Source: Sinomicrobium pectinilyticum (GTDB lineage Bacteria; Bacteroidota; Bacteroidia; Flavobacteriales; Flavobacteriaceae). From it: a DNA stretch of 52,255 nucleotides. The position numbers were made by a program, and so were the translations under genes. The notes below the pieces were generated by a model that was not told the origin of the DNA, did not search any database, and saw only the letters and a list, made by a program, of their open reading frames with translations. Positions 35,034-44,143 of the stretch are shown piece after piece (positions within the stretch are counted from its first letter, which is position 1; the number at the start of each line of letters is the position of its first letter). The stretch lies in NCBI RefSeq assembly GCF_003725735.1, contig NZ_RJTM01000156.1, positions 1 to 52,255 of the forward strand, written 5' to 3'.

Positions 35034-37607
35034 TTAAAATTGCTGTCCGATAATGAAATGTGTTTCCCATCCGTTCTTTTGCCCGGTACCGTCTATAGAA
35101 TCGAACCCGTGTCCGAAATCTATACCCAGCAATCCGAATGCCGGCATAAAGATACGCAGACCAAAGCCTGCAGACCTTTTCAGCTGGAACGGGTTGTAGT
35201 TCTTAAAGCTGTCGAAAGCAGCCCCTCCTTCGGCAAAAACAAGCCCATATATGGAAGCCGACGGTTTAAGGGTTAAAGGATACCGCAGTTCCATAGAAAA
35301 CTTATTGTATATCGTAGAACCGATATTCGGCGATAGAGACTGGTTCGGATAACCTCTCAGCTGTACGGTTTCCCTACTGTCCAGTGTGTAGTTCGCCATT
35401 CCGTCTCCTCCCAGGAAGAATCGTTCGAAAGGCACGACCCCCCTGTCCTGATTATAGGCTCCGAGGTAACCGAAATTAGCTGATGTTTTCAATACGAGAT
35501 CACCGACAAGCCTGTTATACCATTCCCCGTCAAACTTAATCTTGTAGAATTCCAGCCACTTGATCTTTTCCTGTTCTATTTTTTGTACATCGGGCTCCGG
35601 TTGATTATTCTCGTCCAGTATTATATCTCCGTTCTCATCCCTAGCCTGAAACTCTTCTTTATCTCCCAGGTTGGCATAGTCCACACCATCAAACAGGGAG
35701 TACGGTGGGGTTACCCTGGCAGAGATCGTAAACCTCGATCCCGTACGGGGATATATAAGCTTAGGGAACCTGTTATCCCTCGAAAGCGCTATGGTATAGG
35801 CTATGTTTCTTGCAAAACCACTGCTGCCGAAACCGAAAAGTCCTATGTTATAATTCTCCAGGTCGTAGTACTGGAAGCTCAGGGCATGTGACAACGTAAA
35901 GTAATCATCCGGGACTTCGAGCCGTTTGGCCAGACCGAATGTTAAACTGGTTATGTAAAAACGCTGACTTTTATCCGGCCTTCCTGTTCTCCAGTCGTAG
36001 TAGAACTGGCGGCTGTGCGATAATGAAGCGGAGAACTGTGTAGGTTTTTTACCTCCTAACCACGGTTCTGCAAAGGAGAAGCTATAGGTCTGGTAAAAAC
36101 GGCTGGCCTGCAATCGCAATGCCAGGGTCTGACCATCTCCCATAGGTACGGGTTTGTATGCTTTTTTATTAAATATATCCTTAATAGCAAAGTTACTGAA
36201 TGACAATCCCAGTGTACCGATAAATCCACCGCCACCATAACCTCCCTGCAGCTCTATCTGGCTGGAGCCTTTTTCGGTAAGGCCGTATTCGATATCGACG
36301 GTACCGGCATCCGGATTGGCATTCTTGATGTTAGGAACAACCGCTTCCTGGTCAAAATACCCGAGTCCTCCGAGTTCCCTTATCGTACGGATAACATTTT
36401 CTTTACTGTATTTCTGTCCCGGCCTGGTACGGATTTCCCTGTAGATAACATGGTCGTTGGTCTTGTCGTTACCGCTAACCCGTACATCGTTAAAATAAGC
36501 CAGCTTACCTTCTATGATTCGTATTTCAAAATCAATGGTATCGTTTTTCGCAGATATTTCCACCGGGTTAATAGAAGAGAACAGATAACCGTTGTTCTGA
36601 TAAAGGTTGGTAATATCTTCACCATCCGGTTTGGTCTCATCCTGTATCCTTTTTCGCAGCAGTACTCCATTATAGGTATCTCCCGGCTCTATTCCCAGGA
36701 TGGAAGCGAGTTGCCGGTCACTGTACACCGTGTTCCCCACAAAATCGATCTTTCCGAAATAATACTTATCGCCTTCTTCGAGGTCTATATTGATATTTAT
36801 CTTACTGGTCCCGTTATCGATCACCGTATCTGCAATTATCCTGGCATCCCTGTAACCTTTTTCCTTATACTTGTCAATAAGCGATACGAGGTCTGTCTTG
36901 TAATCTTCGGGAATGAATTTGGACTTTTTCCAGAAACGGCCGAAAGCTTTTCGCTTGGTATTCTTCATAGCTTTTCGAAGCGTTTTATCTTTCAGCGCCT
37001 CATTGCCGTCGAAGGTAATGTCTTTCACTTTTACCTTTTCTCCCCTGTTTATATTTACCTGCATTTTCACGGCATTCACCGCAGAAGTATCGGGAGCGGT
37101 AATAATATTGGCTTTCGCGTGTAAAAAGCCTTGTTTTTTATATTTGTTTACGAGAAAGTTCTTAGTGTTGGTAATGAAACTCTCCGTAACCCTTTTGCCT
37201 TTCTTTATATCCGCCTCCTTAAGTACAGCTTCTCCTTTTTTCTTTTTTATTCCTTCTATTTTCACGGAAGAAAGGGTGGGTACTTCCTGTATATTGAGTT
37301 CCAGGAAGATCTTGTCACCCTCTATATGGTCGATATAGAAGTTTACATCGCTGAACAACTCCAGTTTCCACAACTTTTTAATAACATTGGTGATCTGTTC
37401 TCCGGGAACGGTTATCTCCTGGCCTACACGAAGGCCACTATAGGTAATTACGGTTTGTGTATTATAACTTTTTACCCCGGTAACTTCAATCCCCCCCAGT
37501 ATATATTTCTTTCCTTTATCAAACTTAATTTCCTGGGCCGTTAAAACGGCGTTATTGCAAAGAAGCACAAAGAATGTGATAATTACTCCAAAAAATCTCT
37601 TGCGCAT
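35034..37607 (-). CDS. bamA: Outer membrane protein assembly factor BamA
   Basis: BamA inserts beta-barrel proteins into the outer membrane. The 857-residue product has a signal peptide (MRKRFFGVIITFFVLLCNNA, cut before QEIKF), POTRA repeats filling about 25-430 (for example YILGGIEVTGVKSYN, YYFGKIDFVGNTVYS, AYFNDVRVSGNDKTN), and a C-terminal 16-strand barrel. The barrel has the lid-lock motif FFLGGDGMANYTLDSRE with the nearby RGY (VQLRGYPNQ), and ends in Phe (HFIIGQQF), the usual barrel signal. Start at ATG 37607 is 7 bases after the uppS stop; the frame is open 12 codons further up into uppS. It is clearly cotranscribed with uppS. Confidence 0.96.
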   Translation of the reverse strand: MRKRFFGVIITFFVLLCNNAVLTAQEIKFDKGKKYILGGIEVTGVKSYNTQTVITYSGLRVGQEITVPGEQITNVIKKLWKLELFSDVNFYIDHIEGDKIFLELNIQEVPTLSSVKIEGIKKKKGEAVLKEADIKKGKRVTESFITNTKNFLVNKYKKQGFLHAKANIITAPDTSAVNAVKMQVNINRGEKVKVKDITFDGNEALKDKTLRKAMKNTKRKAFGRFWKKSKFIPEDYKTDLVSLIDKYKEKGYRDARIIADTVIDNGTSKININIDLEEGDKYYFGKIDFVGNTVYSDRQLASILGIEPGDTYNGVLLRKRIQDETKPDGEDITNLYQNNGYLFSSINPVEISAKNDTIDFEIRIIEGKLAYFNDVRVSGNDKTNDHVIYREIRTRPGQKYSKENVIRTIRELGGLGYFDQEAVVPNIKNANPDAGTVDIEYGLTEKGSSQIELQGGYGGGGFIGTLGLSFSNFAIKDIFNKKAYKPVPMGDGQTLALRLQASRFYQTYSFSFAEPWLGGKKPTQFSASLSHSRQFYYDWRTGRPDKSQRFYITSLTFGLAKRLEVPDDYFTLSHALSFQYYDLENYNIGLFGFGSSGFARNIAYTIALSRDNRFPKLIYPRTGSRFTISARVTPPYSLFDGVDYANLGDKEEFQARDENGDIILDENNQPEPDVQKIEQEKIKWLEFYKIKFDGEWYNRLVGDLVLKTSANFGYLGAYNQDRGVVPFERFFLGGDGMANYTLDSRETVQLRGYPNQSLSPNIGSTIYNKFSMELRYPLTLKPSASIYGLVFAEGGAAFDSFKNYNPFQLKRSAGFGLRIFMPAFGLLGIDFGHGFDSIDGTGQKNGWETHFIIGQQF

Positions 37608-37614
37608 GCTATTC

Positions 37615-38358
37615 TCAGTTAAGTTGTTCGCTAGTTTTTCCAAATCTACGTTCCCTGTTTTGATAGTTTAAAATTGCCTCATACAGTTTTTCCTTATTAA
37701 AATCCGGCCATAGGGTTTCCGTAAAATAAAGCTCGGCATAGGCTATCTGCCACAGCAAAAAATTACTCACCCGAACCTCGCCGCTAGTACGGATAAGCAG
37801 GTCTACATCCGGTAAATTTTGCGTGTAAAGATGCTCATTTATAACCGATTCGTCAATATCTTCGGCAGAAATTATATTATTTTTAACTTTAAAACTTATC
37901 GCCTGTACCGCGTTTTTAAGTTCTTCTCTGGAGCCATAGCTGAGTGCAAGAGTAAGTGTCATCCGGTTGTTATTTTTGGTCTTTTCAATAACAGTCTCCA
38001 GTTTTTTGGACACGGTGGCGGGCAGTAATTCCATCCTTCCGATGGCCTGGAGCCGGATATTATTATCGGTAAGTGTCTTGAGTTCTTTGCGCAATGACGT
38101 GATAAGGAGTTTCATCAGGGTTTCCACTTCCAGTCTTGGCCTGTTCCAGTTTTCGGTTGAAAACGCATAAAGGGTCAGATTTTCCACCCCCAGTTCGGCA
38201 CACCCTTCCACTATCTGGCGTACTGCAACGGCACCTTTTTCATGGCCGAACACTCTTAATTTACCTCTTTGTTTTGCCCATCGGCCATTGCCATCCATTA
38301 TAATAGCAATATGCTTTGGCAACCTTTCCTTATCTATGACGTCTTTTATCTTATCCAT
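37615..38358 (-). CDS. uppS: Isoprenyl transferase (undecaprenyl diphosphate synthase)
   Basis: The 247-residue cis-prenyltransferase makes undecaprenyl diphosphate, the lipid carrier for peptidoglycan and surface polysaccharides. It has the conserved IIMDGNGRWAKQRG (catalytic Asp22), GHEKG, YAFSTENWNRP, and the C-terminal LLIRTSGEVRVSNFLLWQIA with ELYFTETLWPDF. The length is normal. It lies 96 bases after DUF6089 and 7 bases before bamA, joining carrier-lipid synthesis to outer-membrane assembly in one transcript. Confidence 0.97.
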   Translation of the reverse strand: MDKIKDVIDKERLPKHIAIIMDGNGRWAKQRGKLRVFGHEKGAVAVRQIVEGCAELGVENLTLYAFSTENWNRPRLEVETLMKLLITSLRKELKTLTDNNIRLQAIGRMELLPATVSKKLETVIEKTKNNNRMTLTLALSYGSREELKNAVQAISFKVKNNIISAEDIDESVINEHLYTQNLPDVDLLIRTSGEVRVSNFLLWQIAYAELYFTETLWPDFNKEKLYEAILNYQNRERRFGKTSEQLN

Positions 38359-38454
38359 TAAAGCATATTCATCAGCGGGTGCTTTTACCCGTTATATTTT
38401 TCTTCTCCTTCACAGGTAGTAAACCTGTCCGCTGCACCGCGAAAAACGGATCTC

Positions 38455-39150
38455 TTATTCATAGCAAAAGGTACATGGCCTTTTACCGAATGTATAGGTT
38501 ATGGTAATGCCGCTAAAGACATACCAGTCTTTACTGTTATAATTTCCGAAGCGCTCATATTCCACTCCCGGGTCTCTTGCCGGGTTACTTCCGTCCAGAT
38601 CATTGGCAAGCGTATATCTCGCTATGACTTCTGCTCCCAATACCAGATTGGGCAATACTTCTCCTTTTACGCCCAGCCCGAAAGGAAAGGCAATGGACGT
38701 TCTTCTCTCCTGCGTTGTCAGTCTCCCCATGGCTTCACTATAATAGAGCATACGGTAATTAAACGCTGCAACCGCCCCGTAAATATAGGGAGTAAAGGGT
38801 TTGTGAAGGGTATGCAGGTCATATTCCCAAAAATGGAACTCCATTCCCAACGAAGCTTCCAGTATGCGGTTGGAAAACGAATATCCTCGTTCCGCTCTTC
38901 CGGAATTACCCGAATCCGCATCATCCGCATGCAACTTGGAGTACGACAAACTTGCCCGGTATGCATACCGCGTACTCTTATTCCACTTATACAATCCCCC
39001 GACTGCCAGTTTATTGGGGTTGATATAGTTGGTCTTTCCCACATCTCCTATAAAATTACTTCCTCCGAGAAACACCCCTATTTCATGTATCTGGGCCATT
39101 CCGGCCTGTACACCCAACAGAAAAAAGACGATGATCGCTACTTTTCTCAT
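38455..39150 (-). CDS. DUF6089 outer-membrane beta-barrel protein
   Basis: The 231-residue protein has a signal peptide (MRKVAIIVFFLLGVQAGMAQ) followed by EIGVFLGGSNFIGDVGKTNY and alternating strands typical of an 8-stranded barrel, ending YVFSGITITYTFGKRPCTFC. It matches the DUF6089 family, found in Bacteroidota almost always beside uppS and bamA. The function is unknown; a part in envelope assembly is inferred from context only. ATG 39150 was chosen because it starts the signal peptide and follows a promoter box by 16 bases. Confidence 0.88.
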   Translation of the reverse strand: MRKVAIIVFFLLGVQAGMAQIHEIGVFLGGSNFIGDVGKTNYINPNKLAVGGLYKWNKSTRYAYRASLSYSKLHADDADSGNSGRAERGYSFSNRILEASLGMEFHFWEYDLHTLHKPFTPYIYGAVAAFNYRMLYYSEAMGRLTTQERRTSIAFPFGLGVKGEVLPNLVLGAEVIARYTLANDLDGSNPARDPGVEYERFGNYNSKDWYVFSGITITYTFGKRPCTFCYE

Positions 39151-39166
39151 ATGCTCTAAAAGTTCG

Positions 39167-39174
39167 CAAATATA
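39167..39174 (-). promoter_or_regulatory. Promoter -7 box for DUF6089-uppS-bamA
   Basis: TATATTTG on the minus strand, 16 bases before the ATG at 39150. It suggests an internal promoter for the downstream envelope genes. Confidence 0.55.
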
Positions 39175-39403
39175 ATAATTAAGATTGCTCATGGGTAATT
39201 TCCTTTAAATTAGTATGCTTAAACAACAGATTTAAAGGTTTTTTATTGTTTTCCGGAAATGAAACATAAGGTCATTTAAACGCCTTTCACGTGCGCTGGC
39301 CTTCCTTTTTCCCATATTCCCGTTGTTTCTGCCGTATGTAATTCCCGGGCCTGCAAAAGCAGTTATTTTTTTCGTGTCTTTCATTATGTAATGGAAGGAG
39401 ACT

Positions 39404-40288
39404 TTAATTGCGCCTGTCCTCTCCCCAAAGGAGTTTATTTCTGAGTGTCTTTAAAAAACTTTCCGCCCTTAGTTCTATCATTTTCATGGTAAAGGGGGCT
39501 TTCTGAATGATTATTTCCGTTTCTTCCGTCAATGTGGCCAACCTGGAATCGAGGGAAACAAGGTAATTCGGTTCTCTTCCCGAGACCTTTAATTTGATTA
39601 CGGTATCGTCCGGGATAACCAAAGGCCTGGCATTGAGATTATGAGGTGCTATGGGGGTGAGCACAAACCCCGTAGTATCCGGAGTGAGCACCGGTCCGCC
39701 GCAACTCAGGGAATACCCGGTAGAACCGGTAGGTGTGGCAATAATAAGCCCGTCCGCCCAATAAGAAGTAAGATACTCATCATTCAGATATGTTGCCACG
39801 GTAATCATGGAGGTCGTATCTTTTCGGTTTACCGCAACTTCGTTCAGTGCAAAATTCAATTCGGTCAGATCTTTGTTCTCTGGATTTGTGTTTATTTCCA
39901 GAAGGGTCCTGTCTACCACGTCGTATTCTCCCCGGATTATACTGTCTACCGCCTGGCGTATGTTCTCTTTCTGTACTGTAGCCAGAAATCCGAGCCTCCC
40001 CGTATTTATTCCCAATACGGGAATACCGAGATCACGGATGTAAAGGACCGTCCGTAAAATGGTACCATCACCTCCCATACTGAAAAACATATCACAACCG
40101 GAATCCAGGTCATCAAACGAAGAAAATGTGGCGTATGTTCTCTTACCATCCAGAAAATGCCGGATAAGTTCCAGGTACTTCGCCTCGACGATCACTTCAA
40201 TGCCTTTTTCGCCCAAAACTTCCAGCAGCGTGAGTACATATTCCTCACTGCCATCGTGATAAAACTGCCCGAATACACCTACCTTCAT
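39404..40288 (-). CDS. nadK: NAD kinase
   Basis: NadK phosphorylates NAD to NADP in the cytoplasm. The 294-residue protein has the GGDGTIL motif (72-78, with catalytic Asp74), GINTGRLGFLA, the NE-type block LNFALNEVAVNR, and the conserved TPTGSTGYSLSCGGPVLTP that binds substrate. The length is normal. It lies 17 bases after the CBS-domain gene and is very probably cotranscribed with it; a 253-base gap with an internal promoter separates it from the DUF6089 gene. Confidence 0.96.
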   Translation of the reverse strand: MKVGVFGQFYHDGSEEYVLTLLEVLGEKGIEVIVEAKYLELIRHFLDGKRTYATFSSFDDLDSGCDMFFSMGGDGTILRTVLYIRDLGIPVLGINTGRLGFLATVQKENIRQAVDSIIRGEYDVVDRTLLEINTNPENKDLTELNFALNEVAVNRKDTTSMITVATYLNDEYLTSYWADGLIIATPTGSTGYSLSCGGPVLTPDTTGFVLTPIAPHNLNARPLVIPDDTVIKLKVSGREPNYLVSLDSRLATLTEETEIIIQKAPFTMKMIELRAESFLKTLRNKLLWGEDRRN

Positions 40289-40305
40289 ACAGAGGGAATC
40301 ATTTT

Positions 40306-40962
40306 TTATATATTAAGGAACTTCCTTAAATAATTTGATCTTTCTTTTAAGTTTTCCATATATATATCATCCTCATGTCCTAAAATAATATTGTACCCGT
40401 ACCTCCGGAATGATTGCATTATGGAATTGAGCCCCGTATTCCCTACCTTGAGCGTTATCTGCGTTAAATCTCCTTCATTCCGTGAAATAAATGCTCCCAA
40501 CAGTTTGCCGTTATCACTTTCCACAATTTGCGATATTTCACTAAAGGTAAAATCGGCACTTCCCTTTTCGACAATCAGTATTCCTCCGGGTTCATTAAAA
40601 AAGGGCGTCTCCCGGAAAAGCCCCATGACATCGGTAAGTTCGTAATAGCCGAGATATTTGCCCTCCTTACTCAGTACGGGCATTATATTGGCATTGTTCT
40701 TTGCAAACGCTTCCAGAACTTCGAGCCAGTTGGTATTTTCATTTACAAAAAAAACATCGAGTGCATAATGGTAATCCGACACCTTTTTGTCAAGATCAAA
40801 ACCAGCCATGTCTTCTTCAGAGATATTACCTACCAAGTGCCCGTCGCTTACTACAGGCAGGTGGGTATTGGTAAGCTCAAAAAACAACTGCTGTACTTGC
40901 CTGACGGTATCGTCCGGGGATACCGGCGGGACATCATAATTTATAAAAGAATTTATCTCCAT
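40306..40962 (-). CDS. CBS-domain protein
   Basis: The 218-residue protein has a pair of CBS motifs in its first 125 residues (PVSPDDTVRQVQQLFFE, NTHLPVVSDGHLVGNISEED; NTNWLEVLEAFAKNNANIMP, VLSKEGKYLGYYELTDV). A C-terminal ACT-like half follows (about 135-210: GGILIVEKGSADFTFSEISQ). CBS pairs bind adenine nucleotides and regulate partner proteins. Its fixed position just before nadK suggests a link with nucleotide or NAD(P) status, but this is inference. It divides from pdxJ. Confidence 0.9.
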   Translation of the reverse strand: MEINSFINYDVPPVSPDDTVRQVQQLFFELTNTHLPVVSDGHLVGNISEEDMAGFDLDKKVSDYHYALDVFFVNENTNWLEVLEAFAKNNANIMPVLSKEGKYLGYYELTDVMGLFRETPFFNEPGGILIVEKGSADFTFSEISQIVESDNGKLLGAFISRNEGDLTQITLKVGNTGLNSIMQSFRRYGYNIILGHEDDIYMENLKERSNYLRKFLNI

Positions 40963-41105
40963 ACCTGTTTTTTACATTTCAAAAGGCTTACAGGACCTCT
41001 CCTCTCTGTTCTTCTGCGCTTTCAGGCAGCACTTACATGCTCTCAACTTATATTTCGGACAGCAAATTAATTAAATTATGTGAGAAAAAAGCAGGATGAA
41101 CTTTG

Positions 41106-41113
41106 TATTTTTG
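41106..41113 (+). promoter_or_regulatory. Promoter -7 box for pdxJ
   Basis: TATTTTTG lies 18 bases before the ATG at 41132. The longer open frame starts upstream of this box, which supports the shorter start. Confidence 0.55.
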
Positions 41114-41131
41114 TCCATATTTATTATTTGT

Positions 41132-41845
41132 ATGACCAAGTTAAGCGTAAATATCAATAAAATAGCCACCCTGCGAAATTCAAGAGGTGGCAATGTGCCG
41201 GATCTTCTGAAAATGGCGAAGGATATAGAGGATTTTGGCGCACAGGGAATTACCATACACCCGAGACCGGACGAACGTCACATACGGTATCAGGACGCCA
41301 GGGACCTGAAGGGCATAGTCCGTACGGAATACAACATAGAAGGTAATCCGGTTGAAAAATTTATGGAGCTCGTTCTCGAGGTAAAACCCACCCAGGTAAC
41401 CTTGGTACCGGATGCGGAAAATGCTATTACTTCCAATGCGGGATGGGATACGGTGAAACACAAGGATTTCCTTCGGGAAGTAATCACGGAATTCAAGCGG
41501 AACGGCATACGAACCTCTATTTTCACCGACCCGGACACTAAAATGATCGAAGGGGCGGTAGCCACAGGAACGGACCGGGTGGAACTGTACACCGAAGCCT
41601 ATGCCTCGGCTTATGAAAAAGGGGACAAAAGCGGAATAACTCCTTATACTGAAGCAGCAAAAGTGGCAAATTCCCTGGGGTTGGGCATTAATGCCGGACA
41701 CGACCTCAGCCTGGACAATGTCCGTTTTTTCAAAGAAAATATTCCGGGATTACTCGAAGTTTCCATCGGCCATGCCCTTATCGCCGAATCTCTCTACCTG
41801 GGCATAGAGAACGTCGTAAACATGTACCTGAACAAGTTGAAGTAA
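41132..41845 (+). CDS. pdxJ: Pyridoxine 5'-phosphate synthase
   Basis: PdxJ condenses deoxyxylulose 5-phosphate with 3-amino-1-hydroxyacetone 1-phosphate to give pyridoxine 5'-phosphate, in the DXP-dependent vitamin B6 pathway. The 237-residue TIM barrel has [69 protein letters not shown] and [11 protein letters not shown]. All are family blocks at the expected spacing. It is divergent from the CBS/nadK operon. Confidence 0.97.
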   Translation: MTKLSVNINKIATLRNSRGGNVPDLLKMAKDIEDFGAQGITIHPRPDERHIRYQDARDLKGIVRTEYNIEGNPVEKFMELVLEVKPTQVTLVPDAENAITSNAGWDTVKHKDFLREVITEFKRNGIRTSIFTDPDTKMIEGAVATGTDRVELYTEAYASAYEKGDKSGITPYTEAAKVANSLGLGINAGHDLSLDNVRFFKENIPGLLEVSIGHALIAESLYLGIENVVNMYLNKLK

Positions 41846-41882
41846 GAGCCCCTGGGGAAACAGGAAGATTCCATAGAAGAGA

Positions 41883-42608
41883 CTATTCAGCCACAATAGT
41901 TCCGGCTGTTGCCAGTGGTTCTGCCTCGAAAAGTCCGAAAAAATGCTTCTGTATTTTTTCCTTTACTTCCTTTTGAGATACTTCCTGTTTTCCCAGTTCC
42001 ACATTCAGCGAGGTCACGGCTTTTCCCCGTATACCGCAGGGCACTATATTGTCAAAATATCCCAGGTCGGCATTGACGTTCAGCGCAAAACCATGCATGG
42101 TCACCCACCGGGATGCCCTTACACCCATAGCGCATATTTTCCTTGCAAACGGTGTTCCCACATCCAGCCATACCCCGGTCTCGCCTTCACTCCGGGCTGC
42201 TTTTACGCCGTATTCGGCAAGGGTACGGATGATCACTTCCTCGAGGTAACGGAGATATTTATGGATGTCGGTAAAATAATTATCGAGGTCCAGAATAGGA
42301 TAGCCGACAATCTGGCCGGGGCCGTGATATGTAATGTCCCCTCCCCTGTTGATCTTATAAAATGATGCTCCCTTTCCCGCGAGTTGTTTTTCATCGAGCA
42401 ACATATGCTGCATATCCCCGCTTTTTCCCAATGTATAAACATGCGGATGTTCCACGAACAAAAGGTAGTTGGGCGTCTTCAGCTCCGTACCTTCTCTCCT
42501 GTTCTTCATTTTAAGCTCCAGTATGCCCTGAAAAAGTTCTTCCTGGTAGTCCCACACTTCCTTATAATCGCGGAACCCCAGGTCCTGTATTTCCACTTGC
42601 TTGTTCAT
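41883..42608 (-). CDS. lipB: Octanoyltransferase LipB
   Basis: LipB moves octanoyl groups from ACP to lipoate-dependent proteins, the first step of lipoate synthesis. The 241-residue enzyme has FVEHPHVYTLGKS, the RGGDITYHGPGQ motif (88-99), catalytic Lys157 (FARKICAMG) and nucleophile Cys191 in PCGIRGKAVTS. The frame is open 18 codons upstream, but ATG 42608 is the conserved start and lies only 4 bases after a strong promoter box, so the mRNA appears to be leaderless. Confidence 0.96.
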   Translation of the reverse strand: MNKQVEIQDLGFRDYKEVWDYQEELFQGILELKMKNRREGTELKTPNYLLFVEHPHVYTLGKSGDMQHMLLDEKQLAGKGASFYKINRGGDITYHGPGQIVGYPILDLDNYFTDIHKYLRYLEEVIIRTLAEYGVKAARSEGETGVWLDVGTPFARKICAMGVRASRWVTMHGFALNVNADLGYFDNIVPCGIRGKAVTSLNVELGKQEVSQKEVKEKIQKHFFGLFEAEPLATAGTIVAE

Positions 42609-42612
42609 AATG

Positions 42613-42620
42613 CAAAGATA
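42613..42620 (-). promoter_or_regulatory. Promoter -7 box abutting the lipB start
   Basis: TATCTTTG on the minus strand ends 4 bases before the lipB ATG. With the usual spacing, transcription would begin at or within a base or two of the A of ATG. Confidence 0.6.
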
Positions 42621-42682
42621 AAGATTAAAGTGTGAATTCCGACCGGTATACCCTCCGGGCATCCTTCCACAGGAAGCCCGGC

Positions 42683-42841
42683 CTACCTGTTCGGATTATT
42701 CAGAATGACGAGTGCCGCAATAACCCCCGGAATCCAGCCGCAAAGGGTCAGTAAAAAAACAATGACAACAGAACCACATCCCTTGTCCAGAACAGCCAGG
42801 GGCGGAAACAGAATAGACAACAATACTCTCCAGATACTCAT
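42683..42841 (-). CDS. YqaE/Pmp3 family small membrane protein
   Basis: This 52-residue protein was found by direct translation. It starts MSIWRVLLSILFPPLAVLDKG and has the two membrane helices of the YqaE/Pmp3 (UPF0057) family, with the conserved FPPLAVLDKGCG turn and the LTLCGWIPGVIAALVIL second helix. Family members sit in the inner membrane and are linked to salt or membrane-potential stress in other organisms; the role here is unproven. It lies between the desaturase and lipB on the same strand. Confidence 0.9.
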   Translation of the reverse strand: MSIWRVLLSILFPPLAVLDKGCGSVVIVFLLTLCGWIPGVIAALVILNNPNR

Positions 42842-43003
42842 AAATATTATTTTTTATTGCAGGTATCGCACTCCGGCACCCTCCCCGGAGGGCTGCGAAT
42901 TGTTCCGATGGCAATATTCCTGCTTTTTGATCGATGGTACTCATAAGACTGTAATCGGGACTTTTTGTTACAGTTTATTTTTTATTTTCCACCACAGTCT
43001 GCC

Positions 43004-44116
43004 TTAAAAAGTTTCTTCTAAGACCGATTGGTTCAGTGCATTCGCCCTTACCAGCCGATAATGGTTTTTCAGTGCATGGGCAAAAGTAAACTGCTTGTAC
43101 TGTAAATGATGCTCCTGTGCATAACCGGCAATCTCTTCGGTTGCTTCTTTCATGTAAATATAATTGAGATTCGGGAACAGGTGATGGGCTACATGATAAT
43201 TAAAATTCCCCATAAAAAAGTCTATAAACCAGTTATGAGTGCTTATATCACTGGTCGTCCGCAACTGGTGCTCTATCCATGTGGAAGGCACTTCCAGGTT
43301 TGCCCCTATTTCCGGGAATTCATTCTCCAGGTTTGCATGCGGAGGTAGGAGAACGGCTAGGGCAAACACACTGGCCGTGAATGTAAGTAACAGAAAGCCG
43401 GCAAAAACCGCCATAAAAGGAATACTGTAAAAATACCAGGGCACAAAGAACATATAAAACGTATATAAAAACTTAAAGAAAAAGAGTTTTGCAAATTCCA
43501 TGCGGGGGATTTTTACCGTTTTCCTGATGATCCGTTCTTCAGAAAAGAAATCCTTGAAATCACGGACCAGTAACCAGTTAAAGAGATATAGCGGATACAG
43601 TAAAAACATAAGGTGATGTTGTACCCGGTGAAATTTGGTATGATGTTTATCCGGATATATCTTAAAGAGGTCGCTCTGTTCTATATCCGTATCCCATCCT
43701 TTTAAATTCGGATAATTATGATGCATAATCTGGTGCCGTTTTTTCCAGATGTAACTGTTTGCGCCCAAAATATCAAAAAAATACAGAAACAACCTGTTCC
43801 AGTTCTTTTTCCGGAATACATTGTCATGAGCTACCTCATGAATGACCGTAAGAAAAATAATTACCAGAAACAGCCCCATAAGAAAATAACCGGAATAATA
43901 CAAGAGACGATCGGGCCATGAATGCAGGGTATAAAAATATAGACCAATGTAAAGGAGCGGAAAGAAGATTACTTTCAGTTTCATCATCCTCACGCGCAGG
44001 GGGCTGACCTGGCAGACTCTTTTATTTACTCTTTTCCGGATTTCCCGTAGGTGATTTACTTCGCGGTCTAATTTATACCTGGGAGCCTGGTTCGCGTTGT
44101 GTAGATTTTTCTCCAT
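43004..44116 (-). CDS. Membrane fatty acid desaturase
   Basis: The 370-residue integral membrane di-iron desaturase has the three histidine boxes: HEVAH (93-97), HQIMHH (128-133) and HVAHH (308-312), plus a HANLENEFP segment (260-268) and HQL at 283. Four to six membrane helices lie around 48-65, 72-92, 168-185 and 215-258. It resembles the linoleoyl-CoA / acyl-lipid desaturases of Bacteroidota and introduces double bonds into fatty acyl chains; the regiochemistry cannot be read from sequence. The promoter lies inside an inverted repeat (44144-44182), suggesting regulation. Confidence 0.92.
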   Translation of the reverse strand: MEKNLHNANQAPRYKLDREVNHLREIRKRVNKRVCQVSPLRVRMMKLKVIFFPLLYIGLYFYTLHSWPDRLLYYSGYFLMGLFLVIIFLTVIHEVAHDNVFRKKNWNRLFLYFFDILGANSYIWKKRHQIMHHNYPNLKGWDTDIEQSDLFKIYPDKHHTKFHRVQHHLMFLLYPLYLFNWLLVRDFKDFFSEERIIRKTVKIPRMEFAKLFFFKFLYTFYMFFVPWYFYSIPFMAVFAGFLLLTFTASVFALAVLLPPHANLENEFPEIGANLEVPSTWIEHQLRTTSDISTHNWFIDFFMGNFNYHVAHHLFPNLNYIYMKEATEEIAGYAQEHHLQYKQFTFAHALKNHYRLVRANALNQSVLEETF

Positions 44117-44143
44117 AAAAAGTATTTTTTATGTTCTCCACTT

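Noticed and set aside
39310-39390. CTGC/GCAG hairpin with T run in the nadK-DUF6089 gap
   Set aside because: The T run is on the plus strand, where no gene ends, so it is not a terminator for nadK.
42696-42944. 82-codon minus-strand frame over the YqaE region
   Set aside because: The YqaE/Pmp3 frame in the same place is a clear family match; this overlapping frame has no recognisable features.
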